Below are positions 33,109-43,524 of a stretch of 64,000 nucleotides of DNA, in pieces (the stretch's first letter is position 1; each line of letters opens with the position of its first letter). A model generated the notes under the pieces. The model did no database searches, was not told the origin of the DNA, and saw only the letters and a list, made by a program, of their open reading frames with translations. The stretch lies in the NCBI GenBank assembly GCA_009761415.1, contig QUOL01000019.1, forward strand, positions 434,001 to 498,000, written 5' to 3'. Source of the stretch: Sarcomyxa edulis (lineage: Eukaryota; Basidiomycota; Agaricomycetes; Agaricales; Mycenaceae). The position numbers and the translations under genes are program-made.

Positions 33109-34049
33109 TCATGCCCCCGACAAATTGTTTAGTCCCTGTTCGATAATCGCCGCCCCGCCAATCAAACCGTTCCTCTCCTCTTCGGATAACGTCTCCAAAA
33201 GCAGGCGAAATGCCCCGTGTGTTGCCAAGCTTGCGAGTGGCTGGACTGTACCTCTCCGATCAGCTCGTTGCCGCACCGCTAAAGTGTCAGAATTCTTACC
33301 GGACAAGGCCCTTTCTACCTCGGCCACCTCCATTTCTTCGTCCCCGTCGTCCGTTGCAATACTTATGACGGATATGCCTTCGTCTTCGTTGTTAGCCGGA
33401 TTTTCTTCCCCCTCGAGGTTGTTGCCCCTGTCCGTACTAATCGTACCATCTCGATGTACCCTGGGACCGCTGTATGGATGCTTCTTCAACACGGCATGCG
33501 CATGGAACCGACCACGCGGGTCCGCCTCGATGTAATCGAAAGCGACGCCGAATGTCGATCGGCGGGCGTATTCTTCTATGAAGTACAAGATAACGTCGAT
33601 CTTATGTGCCTCGTCCTCGTCCTGATCCCCGGAAAACCCTACGACGTGGACGCACCGCTGCACCTGGTAAACGGCGGTCACTGCTTCCTTGGGAAACGGC
33701 TCCGTGGTATCGTCCATGCACCTCCCCTTCAGTACCCATCTAAGTCTGAGCATGAATACCTTAACCTTCGCAATTAGCACGGACCCCCCCTGAAAGGCGC
33801 ACACGCACTCACCATGTGCTGGCACAAGATTTTAACGTGCTTTCTCAACGTGTATACACCGTGACTCGAGAACTCCGGAAGGAGAACGTCCGCCACAGCA
33901 TCTTGAAAAATGCAGCTGACGACTAGGTGAACCATGGGACGGATATTGTTACGCAGGTATCCGAGGAAAGTTGCCATCGTAATATCGCCATCTATCCCGT
34001 CCAGATCGAGGCAGCGCGTAAAGAAGAGTTCTTTTGCTATGGGATCCAT
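33109..34049 (-). CDS. Inner-element family protein A (paralog array)
   Basis: Start at 34049. Exon 1 gives MDPIAKELFFTRCLDLDGID and the first block FLGYLRNNIRPMVHLVVSCIF, ending CQHM at a GTGAGTGC donor near 33812. Exon 2 carries FPKEAVTAVYQVQRCV and the second block VVGFSGDQDEDE, then YFIEEYARRSTFGVAFDY. A long acidic region (EDEGISVISIATDDGDEEME) and a C-terminal helical part follow. It is the longest member of the five-gene array and the one nearest the polypurine tract. No known domain was recognised. Confidence 0.55.
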
Positions 34050-34094
34050 TTGGCTTGTTGCTTTCAGGAAAGCCCTGGCTGTCTTGACCTTGGA

Positions 34095-34101
34095 ATTTAT
34101 A
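34095..34101 (-). promoter_or_regulatory. TATA box for gene A
   Basis: TATAAAT on the minus strand, 46 bp before the ATG at 34049. Confidence 0.45.
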
Positions 34102-34199
34102 GGTCCTTGGCCGGTCGTCCTTGCCCTGTTTCGGTCACGGACACGCTGTTGTGTTTGCCCTCCGGATGATCGACCGGGGACGGTCGATATTTAAAAGTT

Positions 34200-34208
34200 A
34201 GGAGGAAG
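34200..34208 (+). other. Polypurine tract of inner element
   Basis: AGGAGGAAG ends exactly where the right LTR begins, on the plus strand. The minus strand at the same place shows no TGG primer-binding site. This fixes the inner element's orientation as plus. Confidence 0.7.
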
Positions 34209-35956
34209 TGTGAGGATGCCAGCATCCCCAGCCAAGGAATCGACAACTATACAACAACCTACTCTTATGCGACTCCCCAGACATAGCTAACTACAGAGAC
34301 ACTGGTGGTATTACCACAAACGACTTACTTTTCGAATGACCGGACACTGAAAGACACCAAGTACCCGCTACTTGACGGTTCCTCCCCGAAAGCGGCCTCT
34401 TCATCCACTCACGAAACGCTAACCCGCCTTCGGTCACGTCTCAGAACGTTTTGGAATACCTGAAATCACACACGAACAACTTCTCCGAAGGAAATCTACC
34501 GCCAGAACCCAATTCCCTATCGTCGTTTCACCTGACCGAAGGCCCAATGTACTCGATCACCTCTCCGCAGCCCCCTAGATCCTTCGGACAGATCCCAAAT
34601 CGTTTCAGCAGGCTCCCTTTCACCTCTAGAAGACCTCATCGAGAGATACTTCACCGACAAAACATTGCCACCAGTCGACATACCGCCAACGTGATGCTTG
34701 CTGCCCTGAGCTGTTCTTCCTATCAAATCGGACATATTCCCTTTACATTGTGATCTCAATTCACACCTTTCCATGCATCTGGACGCCTCGTTAAGACCTC
34801 CGTCCACCCTGACCAAGTGGTGCTACGGAATATTCTTCCCTCTGTGCTTATCACATGACACAGCACTTGTAAGCGAGGTATCGCCCGCTAACAAAGACAC
34901 TACAGGTCTCCGCCTAGCAACCCACATCAAATTCACTCTTCTCGGACAACTTTGGCCGTCGCATCTTGGAAAAATCTATCGGAAGCTCCCCATCATCCTG
35001 CTCACTCGGACATGTTTCATCCCTTCACAAATTCACCTTGCAACGCTTTCAGAGAACACCTCAGGCCCTAACCTTTCACACTGAGCGAGGTTCGGACACA
35101 TCTAAACCAATACCGGATCTGTTTCATCATTGGAGATCTCGGGGACCTTGGGATGGCACTCGGGGTGAAGAATTAGGCAAGGACAGGGAAGGAATTCATA
35201 TATAAAGTAGGATAGGACATGGAGAACGGTAGATAGAACCAGTGTGGACGAGAACCAGAGGAACATACCCGAATCGACCAACTACCCAGTTACTCTCTAT
35301 AGGAATTCTATCTCTTTCTCATACTTCTGAAACCGAGACAAGGAACGATTACAGGAGTCGGTCAAAACAAGAGAAAAAGGACTTGATTCAGTCGGCAGTA
35401 CCACTCCCGGAGCAAAGGAAGCTCTCCGAAATCAGTCCAGAGCTGTCCGAAACCCTCGAAGCTCTCCGAAATCAGTTCAGAGGTGTCCGAAACCTTCGAT
35501 AGCTCTCCGAAGACGTTTTATAGCTATACGAAGCATCGGTCAGCTCACCAAAAGCTGTCCGAGGCCCTCGTAGGTTCTCCAAGATCGAACTTATAGCTGT
35601 CCGAAGCCCTCGATAGCTCTCCGAAGACGTTTTATAAGCCGTCCGAAGCATCGATCAGCTCTCCGAAAGCTGTCCGAGGCCTTCGTAGGTTTTCCAAGAA
35701 CGAACCTATAGCTGTCCGAAGCCTCTAAACGGCCTACCGAGAACGATCCTACAAGTCCGAAGCTTACCTTACACCTCATCATCCCATACCCACCTCACCA
35801 CCGTTTTACGAACACATTATCCAAACACAAGTCACTGGGCATTAGGATTTCTTGCTACGTAAAATCCCCTCCGAGAAAACGTCACCTTACCCCCTAGAGG
35901 CGAACAACAGTTAGGAGTCTAGCCCATCTACTCCTAGCACCGCAGTCCTCATCACA
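34209..35956 (+). repeat. Inner element LTR, right copy (3' LTR)
   Basis: 1,748 bp, the same length as the left copy, with TG...CA ends. It differs from the left copy at two or more positions read by eye. Confidence 0.94.
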
Positions 35957-35960
35957 ACGG
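35957..35960. repeat. 4-bp target duplication ACGG of inner element, right copy
   Basis: ACGG immediately after the inner right LTR, matching 24272-24275. A 5-bp duplication is not supported: the fifth bases differ on both sides. Confidence 0.8.
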
Positions 35961-38900
35961 GATCATTCTGATATCCCTTCACGAATTCGAGAACGAGTCG
36001 CTCTTCCATATGAACATGAATACTAGGGGGAGGATTCAACGCCCCCCAGTATTCAGCTGAAGTACGGTCTACGTTCGGATCAGATTGTCGGTCTTCTTCA
36101 GATTCCGTTGCTGCATCGTCATTGGCCGGTTTCGTAGCGTCTTCGCCCCCCAGACGTTCAGGATCGACAGCAGGATGGACGTCTTTACTTCGGCTACGCG
36201 TGACCGCCCATACCGACTTGACCTCCTCGAGGCAATCGTCAATGTCCCATGCCACGAAAGTGGCACGTTTGGCAGGCGCCGATTCCAATGCGGCCTCCTG
36301 TGCAGCAGCCAAATCGCCGTCCGTCACTATGGCGTCCAGAGGATCACGAGCTGGTGAAATGTGAGAAGGAGGTCCCCTCGGCAATCGCGATAAAGGATCT
36401 ACGTTCGAATGAACTCTCCCAGCTCTGTGGATGATTTCAAGATTATTGTAAGCCGCAAATACCGTTCCCCAGGCCGCCAACCGTCGATTAGAATTCTCAT
36501 ACGTGCGAGCCCATTGTAGCGCCGAATGATCCGTCACCAACAGCACCTTCTCCCCCTCTATGAAGGGTTGGAATTTCACTAGACCTTCCTTCGCCGCCAA
36601 CGCTTCCCGTTCTGTCGTCGAATACCGAGTTTCAGCCGACTTAAACGTACGCGACCAGTATCCAATCACCCGTTCGACGTGCACGATGGACTCCTCGAAA
36701 GTAGCCCCCCATACATCGTCTTTGGGAGAGTCAGGGATAGTGTTGGAGTATGTCGTCGTCAACTTCGGAGGGGGTACCCCGGCGTTATACGCGTCCAGCA
36801 ATCTCTTGTACGTCTTCGTGCCCTTCAGATCAGAAACTTTGATCGGTTGGATTTGTTGTAGAGCACATCCCAGAGCCACATCTGAAGCATCCGTATACAA
36901 CCGATACGGCAGGCCCATGATTGGGTGTCCTAACACTGGAGCCGTGCGCAGGGCGTCCTTAGCTGCTTCGAAAGCTCGTTCCTGCTGAGCGCCCCATTCC
37001 CACTTGGCATCCTTTCGCAATAGTTGAAACAGAGGCGAACATATGTCTGCATAATAGGGAATAAAGGCGGAGAAGTATACGATCATCCCCAAGAAGGTCT
37101 GCAATTGCGACAGCTTGCGCGGCCTTTCCAGCTCCAAAATGGCTCGCACCTTTTCGAAGTGAGTCGATAGACCTAACCGAGAGACTTTATGCCCCAGCAA
37201 CAAGATTGACGAGTAAAACAGGTGGCATTTGCTCGGTGATAGGGTGATTCCCGCTTTCTCGATTGCCTCCAGCACCTGGTCCAAGTGTTCGATATGCTCC
37301 TCGTAAGTCTTGGAATATATCACGATGTCATCAATGTAAACGAGGCAGAACAGCCATAGATACGGGGCCAAAACCGACTGCATCACACGTTGGAAGATAG
37401 ACGGGCCGTTCCGAAGACCAAATGGCATTCGGCGAAACTGGAAAAGTCCTCGGTGAGTCCTGAAAGCCGTTTTCTCCACATGCTCGGGATCCATTTCCAG
37501 TTGTGTAAACCCCGACAGGGCGTCAAGCGACGACAGTACTTGCGCACCCGAGAGAGATGACAATATCTCAGACTGCCGTGGAATCGGAAACTCGTCCGGT
37601 ATCGTTACTGCGTTTAGTTTCCGATAGTCGACGCAAAATCTTGCCTTGCCGTTGCGGTACGCTATGACTACCGGTGCACTCCATGGACTGATGGACGGTT
37701 CTATCACACCTTGTTCAAACCACTTGTCCAGCTGTTCCTCAATCACCAAACGTTTGGCCGGAGAAGTCCCGTACATGGGTACCGCAATAGGTTGCTGCCC
37801 ATCCACAGTTCTGATATGTACTCTGGCCGGATGATGGCCTAGTCGGCCGTCAAAGCCAAATGCCCCGGCTCTCTTGTGCAGCATCGCCCAAGCCTTATCT
37901 TTCAAATTGTCAGGCAACGATCCGACATCTATCAACTCCTCCATCTTGGACGACGGATATATAGTGGGGTCCGGCATTGCTGCAGTTTTTGGGCCATATT
38001 CCTCTTCCGTTTCTTCAGAATCGGGCTTGTGCAATCCCGTCGACATAGTCGCTTCGATAACGGCAGAAGCTGTCGCGGCCATGCGATGTAGAGCTTCGAG
38101 ATGAAATAGTTCGGTCGGGCGATCGAAATACAAGGACGGGTCTTGGATAGTCCCGATTATCTCCCCTCGATGGATCATCCGAGGGTGATCGCTCGGGTTT
38201 GATACCGGTACGTATGGATTTTTCGACGTTATGAGGGTGTTCGGCACTACCAGGTGAGTGTGATCAACGTTGGGCAACAGGTTTTTCTCCACGAACCATT
38301 CAGCGTCGGCTCCGAAATCACCTTCCACCAAAATGGAGACGGTATGATGTGGTTTGACGTGATACGTCCTTGAGGCCCTAATGCAACGCGACTCGGTCTC
38401 CATTGCCACTTTTCTTCGATGACGCCGTGCTTTGTCTCGCCTATGCTGCTTTGCTCTGGCGAACTTCTCCACGGACTGAACACTCTTCCTCAGCCGCCCG
38501 AAGTCGCTTGTTCTGGCGACCCCCTCAGCTTTGACCGTGTAAGGTGAATTGGAGAATCGAATCGTCGTTCCCTCGTCGACTCGTCGGACGACCGAAACTT
38601 CGTAGGTGAGCTGGTAATCCTCCCCCAACAATATAGGCACGGACATCCCAGGGACTACGTAAGCTTCAGCTTCCGTCTCTAGGACGCACCCGTCTTCTGT
38701 CTCCATGAAAATTGGTATTCGGACAAATCCACTCAACTGTGTTCCCTTTTCAGTTAGCTGCCAAAGCTTCATGCGGACACCTTGTCGGATAGGAGGCGGG
38801 GACGACAACGTATTGTAGTAATCGAGAGATATGAGGGTTATGTCGGCGCACGAGTCCAATCGAAGGTCAGTTATCGGATTGTTCAAATTCCCAACTCTTC

Positions 38901-41346
38901 CTTTCATTGCCAGCACTGAGACTCCTACCGCCGAAAGGCCTTCTGCCATCACCCTTCGTTTCTTTAGACGTACTATCAGATCGCTGCTAGGTGGTGGCTT
39001 GTCCAATTCTTCATGCGAAAGGGCCGAAACCTCTGGTATTCCTGAGCTCCCCTCGTCATTTTCCACACGATTATACAGAGCTTCCGCGGTCGTTTCTCCT
39101 GAGTTTCCCTCGGGCACGATATCTCCTTCTCCATCGTCGCCCCATCTTTCTCGGTCCTCATTACTCAGTTCTATCGCTTCAATCAAGTGTTTCTTCGCCA
39201 CTGGCATCGATTTCGCGTATTCCTCATCCTCGTCGTCCACGGTCTCAATCTGCGTTCGAAACCGTTTGACGCCCGGATTAGAGGTCGATGCTGCGTTGTC
39301 GGTCTTACTCCCCCACTCCCCAATCGACTTCATTGTGGTCGATTCAGGGATGAGGGAAGCCGACTCAAAACCCGCTTGATTCAAAACTTCTTGCACGCTC
39401 TCCGCGTCTACTTCCTCTCCAGCCAACATTTCGTTCAATGTGACATGATACGCGTGATTGTACAATTCCCCCAGCTCATCTTCGCCCTCTTTGAATCCTG
39501 CTCTAGCTGATCTTTTCTGTCGTTCCAGATACACATTGAAATCCGGACACTCCCGGTCCCAATGGTTGGAGCTACCACACACTTTGCAAGGCGAAGGAGG
39601 GGGCCTACCCATCTTGGTCACTACGTGATCGTTTTTCTTGAACGGGTACCCTCCTTTCGGAGGTGGCCTTTGTCTCCGACGGACAACTTGATAAGCTTGC
39701 TTATCCGAATTATCGCCCAAAGATTCATCTTTGGCAATCGAGTCAGGCTCCAAGGATGCATCACTATTGGCTAGGTTAGAGTCCCCATTTCCTGTCGCCT
39801 CCGTAAGGTTCGCGCGTTTTACTACGGCGTTCCCCCTCCAACGATTTGTCTCGTTCTGATATCCGATTTTCCTCAGAGACGAGGCTAGGTTATCCAACGT
39901 GACCACGTCCGAGGATGCTTGTCGATAATTGTATAGCAGAGTCTCCTCGTGGGTCACCACTCGAGAGTACAGGGTCGCTGAGTCCGGGATGCTGTCCAGA
40001 TTGAGGGTCGCACTCCAGGAGATGGGGGCCCTCTGCATGACAATGAACACTTCCAATGGCCCTCCATTGTCTCCATTAGCCAACATCCTTGTATAGATTA
40101 TTCGACGACTAATGAAAGCTCTCGGGCTCTCCTTCTCATGCCCTCGTTGTCTAAAGCGTTGCTGGCTGAATTCAAGATCCATTTTCACTTGCCATTTACT
40201 TCCTAAATAATCATCCTTGATTATCTGTAAGAAATTCAAGTAATGTAGCCTCATGAAAGACTTCCGCCCTTGATCCAATGTGCTCCACCAATTGCGTACG
40301 TCAGACCCTTCCTCCAGTTTAAACCATAGCCAGTGTCCTAAAGCCGTAGGTATCCAACCACCGAACGAGGCCACTTCTTGCACGTCCCAGAAATATTGGA
40401 TGGCGGTATCGTGGTTTCCATCCCACGACGGTAACTGCTCCTGCTTAAATTCCGGCTTGATTGTCGGAACCAAGTACCCGTACGGTGCGTTGGGGAAGCC
40501 GCCGATCTGGCCTGGCCCCCCTCCACCGTTGGGATCTGGAGGTCCGCCATAACCTCCTCCACCTGGGGGAGGCGGTCCGGGATTGCCGCCGCCCGGAGGA
40601 CCGCCATATCCTCCTCCAGGACCTGGAAACGGTGGTCCGCCGTATCCTCCTCCAGGACCTGGAAACGGTGGTCCGCCGTATCCTCCGCCTCCCGGAGGAG
40701 GTGGTGGACCTGGCCATCCATTCCCACCGGGTGGGCCCCCCGAACCTCCTCCTCCAGGAGGTCCAGCTCCACCCCCGTTCGGAGGCGGAGGGCGTATCGG
40801 ATTCCCCTCACCTGGATTCGCGTCATCGCCGACACCTCCGGACGTAGGGTTTCCTTCTCTTCGGGCGCCAGACGCGTTAGCTCTATCTGAAGGTTTCTCA
40901 GTGTTCGTCTCCAAATCCACCCCTCCGTCAAACTCATCCAGGTGTCCATACCTTCGCTGATAGGGTATACGCGGATACTGGAAAGTAGGGTTATTCCTCA
41001 TTCTTTCCCTCGTGTTCTCGTCCTCGTTCTCGACTCCCTGTGCTTCAGCTTGAGATTCGGCCGGGTCACTCTGCTCGCGCGCCTTGCCTTTATCACCTGG
41101 ATACGTGTTCGGGTAGGTGAGGTTGTCATCCAGAACGACGGAGGAATTTCGATAATCCTGATAATTGGAAGGAGAGAAAGGGATGGACGACACTCGGCCT
41201 TTATAGTGCGTACCCCCTTCAGGTTTGCCAAAAGGAAAAGGTGCGGCCATTCCAGTCACTACGTCGGGTAAAGCCACAGACGGTGGTTTAGCTGGATTCG
41301 TTGGGGCATACGGAAAAGACCCAAAAAAAACGCTAGAAGGTTTCAT
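35957..41346 (-). pseudogene. Outer element gag-protease-RT-RNase H frame, cut before integrase
   Basis: The ATG at 41346 opens about 1,800 in-frame codons. Order (approximate residues): acidic N-terminus; Gly/Pro-rich region 182-282; Gag-like helical domain around 300-490; CCHC knuckle CKVCGSSNHWDREC near 585; aspartic protease LDSCADITLI near 833; reverse transcriptase with FRMPFG-like FRRMPFGLRNGPS and the catalytic YIDDIV near 1338; RNase H from LYTDASDVALG near 1488, with TDHSAL later. The frame then meets the inner element at 35956, after which it runs a few codons into LTR sequence. The protease has Cys where D-[ST]-G elements have Gly. It overlaps the upstream ORF by 14 nt. Confidence 0.92.
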
Positions 41347-42787
41347 GGGCGTACTGCCTCCGAATATTCCGGTTCGTGGACGACTTGGAAGTTGAATCGA
41401 GGTGAGGTGGAAGATCCTTAAACGCCGTTTCGGGGACCTCCTGAACGACCGGATCGATGGACACTTTCTTCGAATTGTCCCGCCTGGTGACGAAGGAGTC
41501 GTCTACTGGCAGCTGAAAATCTTCTGACGCTTTGAAGCTCGACCTAGGAGGCCTTTGATTTTCGACTCTGTTGCCCGCAGCGTCGTAATGAATCGTAATC
41601 GGATTTTCCTCTATTGGTCTCTCGGGGAAAGCAGACCGTAAGCTCGGGGAAGGAGATAAAATCCGAAAGATAGGTTTGTTCACTCCCATTTCCCTAAGCG
41701 TTTCCTTTGAGAACTGAGCTCGGAAATGAGGGACATTTTGAAATAAATGGTACATCTTCTCCTCGTTGGTCCGGTAGGCAGGCCAGTCGGCATACAGTTC
41801 CGAGGCAGTAGATGTAGGAGAGGCGGGAGTCGATTTCTCTTGGTACTCGACATCGTATTTCTCTATGTACCTTAGACCCAATTCGAGCCTTGTTCTGAGT
41901 GATGACCAAGCTACCTCCAATTCCGATAAGGAGCCAGAGCCTGCGAGAGTTGATAACAACACGTCGTGAGGATCCACTAGAAAGAACCGTTGACGTTGGG
42001 GAATTAGCAAACCGGCCCTCCTAGCGTAAGCCTGTAGATCCTTAGCAGTCTGTTCGACAAACACGTAGAGTCCCGTATTCAACGAAAACCGCGGAGTACC
42101 TTCAGTCTTGCTATTCCCTTTATCTACCACGTCTCTTTTGTCGAGATGGATTTTCTGGGTGATTTGGGCTATGCGAGCCCCAATCGACATCGATTCCTCT
42201 CCATCAGTCTCGTACTCTCTTCTCAGCGACGCCATTTCCGAGAGTAGGTATCCCCTGGCTAAACCCGGGTTACGATACTCGGGGGAACCTCCGGGATGAG
42301 GCTCACTGATCGTTTCAGTCGCCATAGCCGTCTCGCCGGCGACCGAGGCTGTATGTGAAGAGGGGGGGTTATGGATAATACCTTCGACTTGTACGTTACT
42401 GGAAGTGGGCTGGTTAAAGTGAGCGTCTGTGGGTGACAACAGGGAATAAGTGATGCGTGGATCGAGAGAAATCTTCGATCGGAAGTGACCGCCTTTGAGA
42501 TGGGCTCTCAATAGCCCGGTCTGGTGTTCTTCAGAAGCTGCTTCCTCTTGTACGGTCCTGTTACGATTCGAGAACGAATGTCTCTGCGAATGGGATGGCC
42601 TGCGATTGGTAGGCCGCGGTAGTAAAGCTGTAGATTCGTCGCGATCTGGAGATTCTTCCGGAGATCCAGTGCGGTTAGTTCGTATCGGAAGCCTTGAAGA
42701 GACTTCCCGTCTTATCGGATTGGGTTGATAACTAGAATTCGTATAATCGGCCAGGTTGTGCGACGTTAATCCCACATAGTCCACCAA
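41333..42787 (-). CDS. Outer element upstream ORF1 (Gag-like or accessory)
   Basis: The frame is open from inside the 5' LTR, through the primer-binding site, to a TAG at 41333. There is no ATG until 42325 (MATETISEPHP), so initiation is either at that ATG (about 330 residues) or non-canonical upstream. The N-terminal part is disordered and basic (Arg/Ser/Asn-rich). From about residue 170 it has helical stretches such as YLLSEMASLRREYE and YVFVEQTAKDLQAYARRAG. No zinc knuckle is present, and the downstream frame already holds a Gag-like domain with a CCHC knuckle. It may therefore be an extra capsid-region or regulatory protein. Its last 14 nt overlap the start of gag-pol. Confidence 0.65.
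   Translation of the reverse strand: MVDYVGLTSHNLADYTNSSYQPNPIRREVSSRLPIRTNRTGSPEESPDRDESTALLPRPTNRRPSHSQRHSFSNRNRTVQEEAASEEHQTGLLRAHLKGGHFRSKISLDPRITYSLLSPTDAHFNQPTSSNVQVEGIIHNPPSSHTASVAGETAMATETISEPHPGGSPEYRNPGLARGYLLSEMASLRREYETDGEESMSIGARIAQITQKIHLDKRDVVDKGNSKTEGTPRFSLNTGLYVFVEQTAKDLQAYARRAGLLIPQRQRFFLVDPHDVLLSTLAGSGSLSELEVAWSSLRTRLELGLRYIEKYDVEYQEKSTPASPTSTASELYADWPAYRTNEEKMYHLFQNVPHFRAQFSKETLREMGVNKPIFRILSPSPSLRSAFPERPIEENPITIHYDAAGNRVENQRPPRSSFKASEDFQLPVDDSFVTRRDNSKKVSIDPVVQEVPETAFKDLPPHLDSTSKSSTNRNIRRQYAHETF
42768..42786 (-). other. Primer-binding site of outer element
   Basis: On the minus strand TGGTGGACTATGTGGGATT starts 1 nt after the 5' LTR. It complements a plausible tRNA 3' end: CCA, discriminator A, seven acceptor bases, five T-stem bases and an AAT T-loop end. 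The tRNA species was not identified. Confidence 0.7.
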
Positions 42788-43267
42788 TGTAAGACCTGCG
42801 TAGTTTGTGGGAGTAACGTGAGGGTAGAGTCGAACGAAGCCCTGGCGAATTCACGTAGTAGTCTTGTGGTGTGTAGACCTAATGCCCAAGTCGTTATCTT
42901 CGAGTAAGAGGCTCAAGGTGAACCGACAGTCCGTGAACACACTTATGAGCCTCAACCTCCCCGAATATCCGTGGGAGTACTCTTGGAAGACTAACGAAGC
43001 AGGCGAGCTTTCAGTCCGCCCGTTGCCTAAGGTTTTCAGGCAGGGCAATGATGGTAAAAGATAATAATGATTCGGGCGCTGTTACAGCGCTAAAGTGACT
43101 ATGTGACAGTAACGTAACTACGGTACGTGACTTCTCATAGTCGTATAGTACAAGACTGTTGAAGTCTTAAATATCGTAAGCCACATACGTGGGGTCGTTT
43201 CGGAAGCTATCAATGAAAGTAAAAGGTATAAGCGAAAATGAATGGCAGAGACATGAGATGCGTCACA
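42788..43267 (-). repeat. Outer element LTR, right copy (5' LTR)
   Basis: 480 bp, no difference from 19118-19597 seen by eye. Confidence 0.95.
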
Positions 43268-43524
43268 GGCTTGCTATAACACATTTATTGTGGCTTTTTG
43301 ACATTACACCAGAGCACGATACATCCGGCACGGCAATTCCGGTCAATCCCAATTATTGCACTTCTGGCATGACCTCGTACGTTCGATATCAGTCGTGGTG
43401 TTCTTTGTCGTCGGTTATTCACTCAATACTCCACAGAAAGCCCATAGATTTCCCTGTGCATCTTTCTCCTCGATCCCTACGCCTGGAACGGCTCGTTAAG
43501 AAGGAATGGGCATTGTCTCAGTGA
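43268..43524 (+). pseudogene. Cytochrome P450-2, 3' part
   Basis: It starts with the second copy of the GGCTT duplication and continues the P450 L-helix frame: LAITHLLWLFDITPEHDTSG, then NPNYCTSGMTS, a GT...AG intron of about 60 nt, and the usual fungal C-terminus DFPVHLSPRS, ending KKEWALSQ with TGA at 43522-43524. Reading phase agrees with the 5' part at 17271-19117 if the insertion and one duplication are removed. It has no promoter or start of its own. This proves that the retrotransposon sits inside one formerly continuous gene. Confidence 0.9.

Larger units (their letters stand above)
24276..35956 (+). mobile_element. Inner non-autonomous LTR retrotransposon (11,681 bp) carrying antisense genes
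   Basis: Two 1,748-bp LTRs (TGTGAGGATG...TCATCACA) flank an 8.2-kb internal region. TGG of a probable primer-binding site starts 2 nt after the left LTR, a purine tract ends exactly at the right LTR, and the LTR has a plus-strand TATA box. The element is therefore transcribed left to right. I find no Gag, protease, RT or integrase in any frame. The internal region holds six genes, all on the minus strand, antisense to the element. By size and lack of pol it resembles a LARD (large retrotransposon derivative). It has inserted into the outer element's pol gene between RNase H and integrase. Which element supplies its reverse transcriptase is unknown. Confidence 0.88.
19118..43267 (-). mobile_element. 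Outer Ty3/gypsy chromovirus-type LTR retrotransposon (24,150 bp including a nested element)
   Basis: It is bounded by two 480-bp LTRs that begin TG and end CA, with a GGCTT duplication outside. All structural ORFs are on the minus strand. In element order they are: an upstream ORF, gag-protease-RT-RNase H, integrase with a C-terminal chromodomain, and an extra long ORF in the env position. A primer-binding site follows the right (5') LTR and a polypurine tract precedes the left (3') LTR on the minus strand. Without the nested insert it is about 12.5 kb. The pol gene is cut by the inner element, so it can no longer make its own integrase from one frame. I saw no LTR difference, so insertion was recent. 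Confidence 0.93.

Noticed and set aside
24276..35956. The 1.75-kb direct repeats as a segmental duplication or a Starship-type element
   Set aside because: TG...CA ends, target duplication, primer-binding site and polypurine tract show an LTR element; no tyrosine-recombinase captain gene was seen.
35911..35956. Last codons of the gag-pol frame as native protein
   Set aside because: They are read from inner LTR sequence; the true continuation is at 24275 and below.
40461..40960. Pro/Gly-rich plus-strand frames opposite gag
   Set aside because: They are antisense shadows of the GGY/PPG repeats of the Gag region.
19118..43267. Repeat-induced point mutation of the nested elements
   Set aside because: Frames are open and LTR pairs nearly or fully identical, with no visible C-to-T bias.
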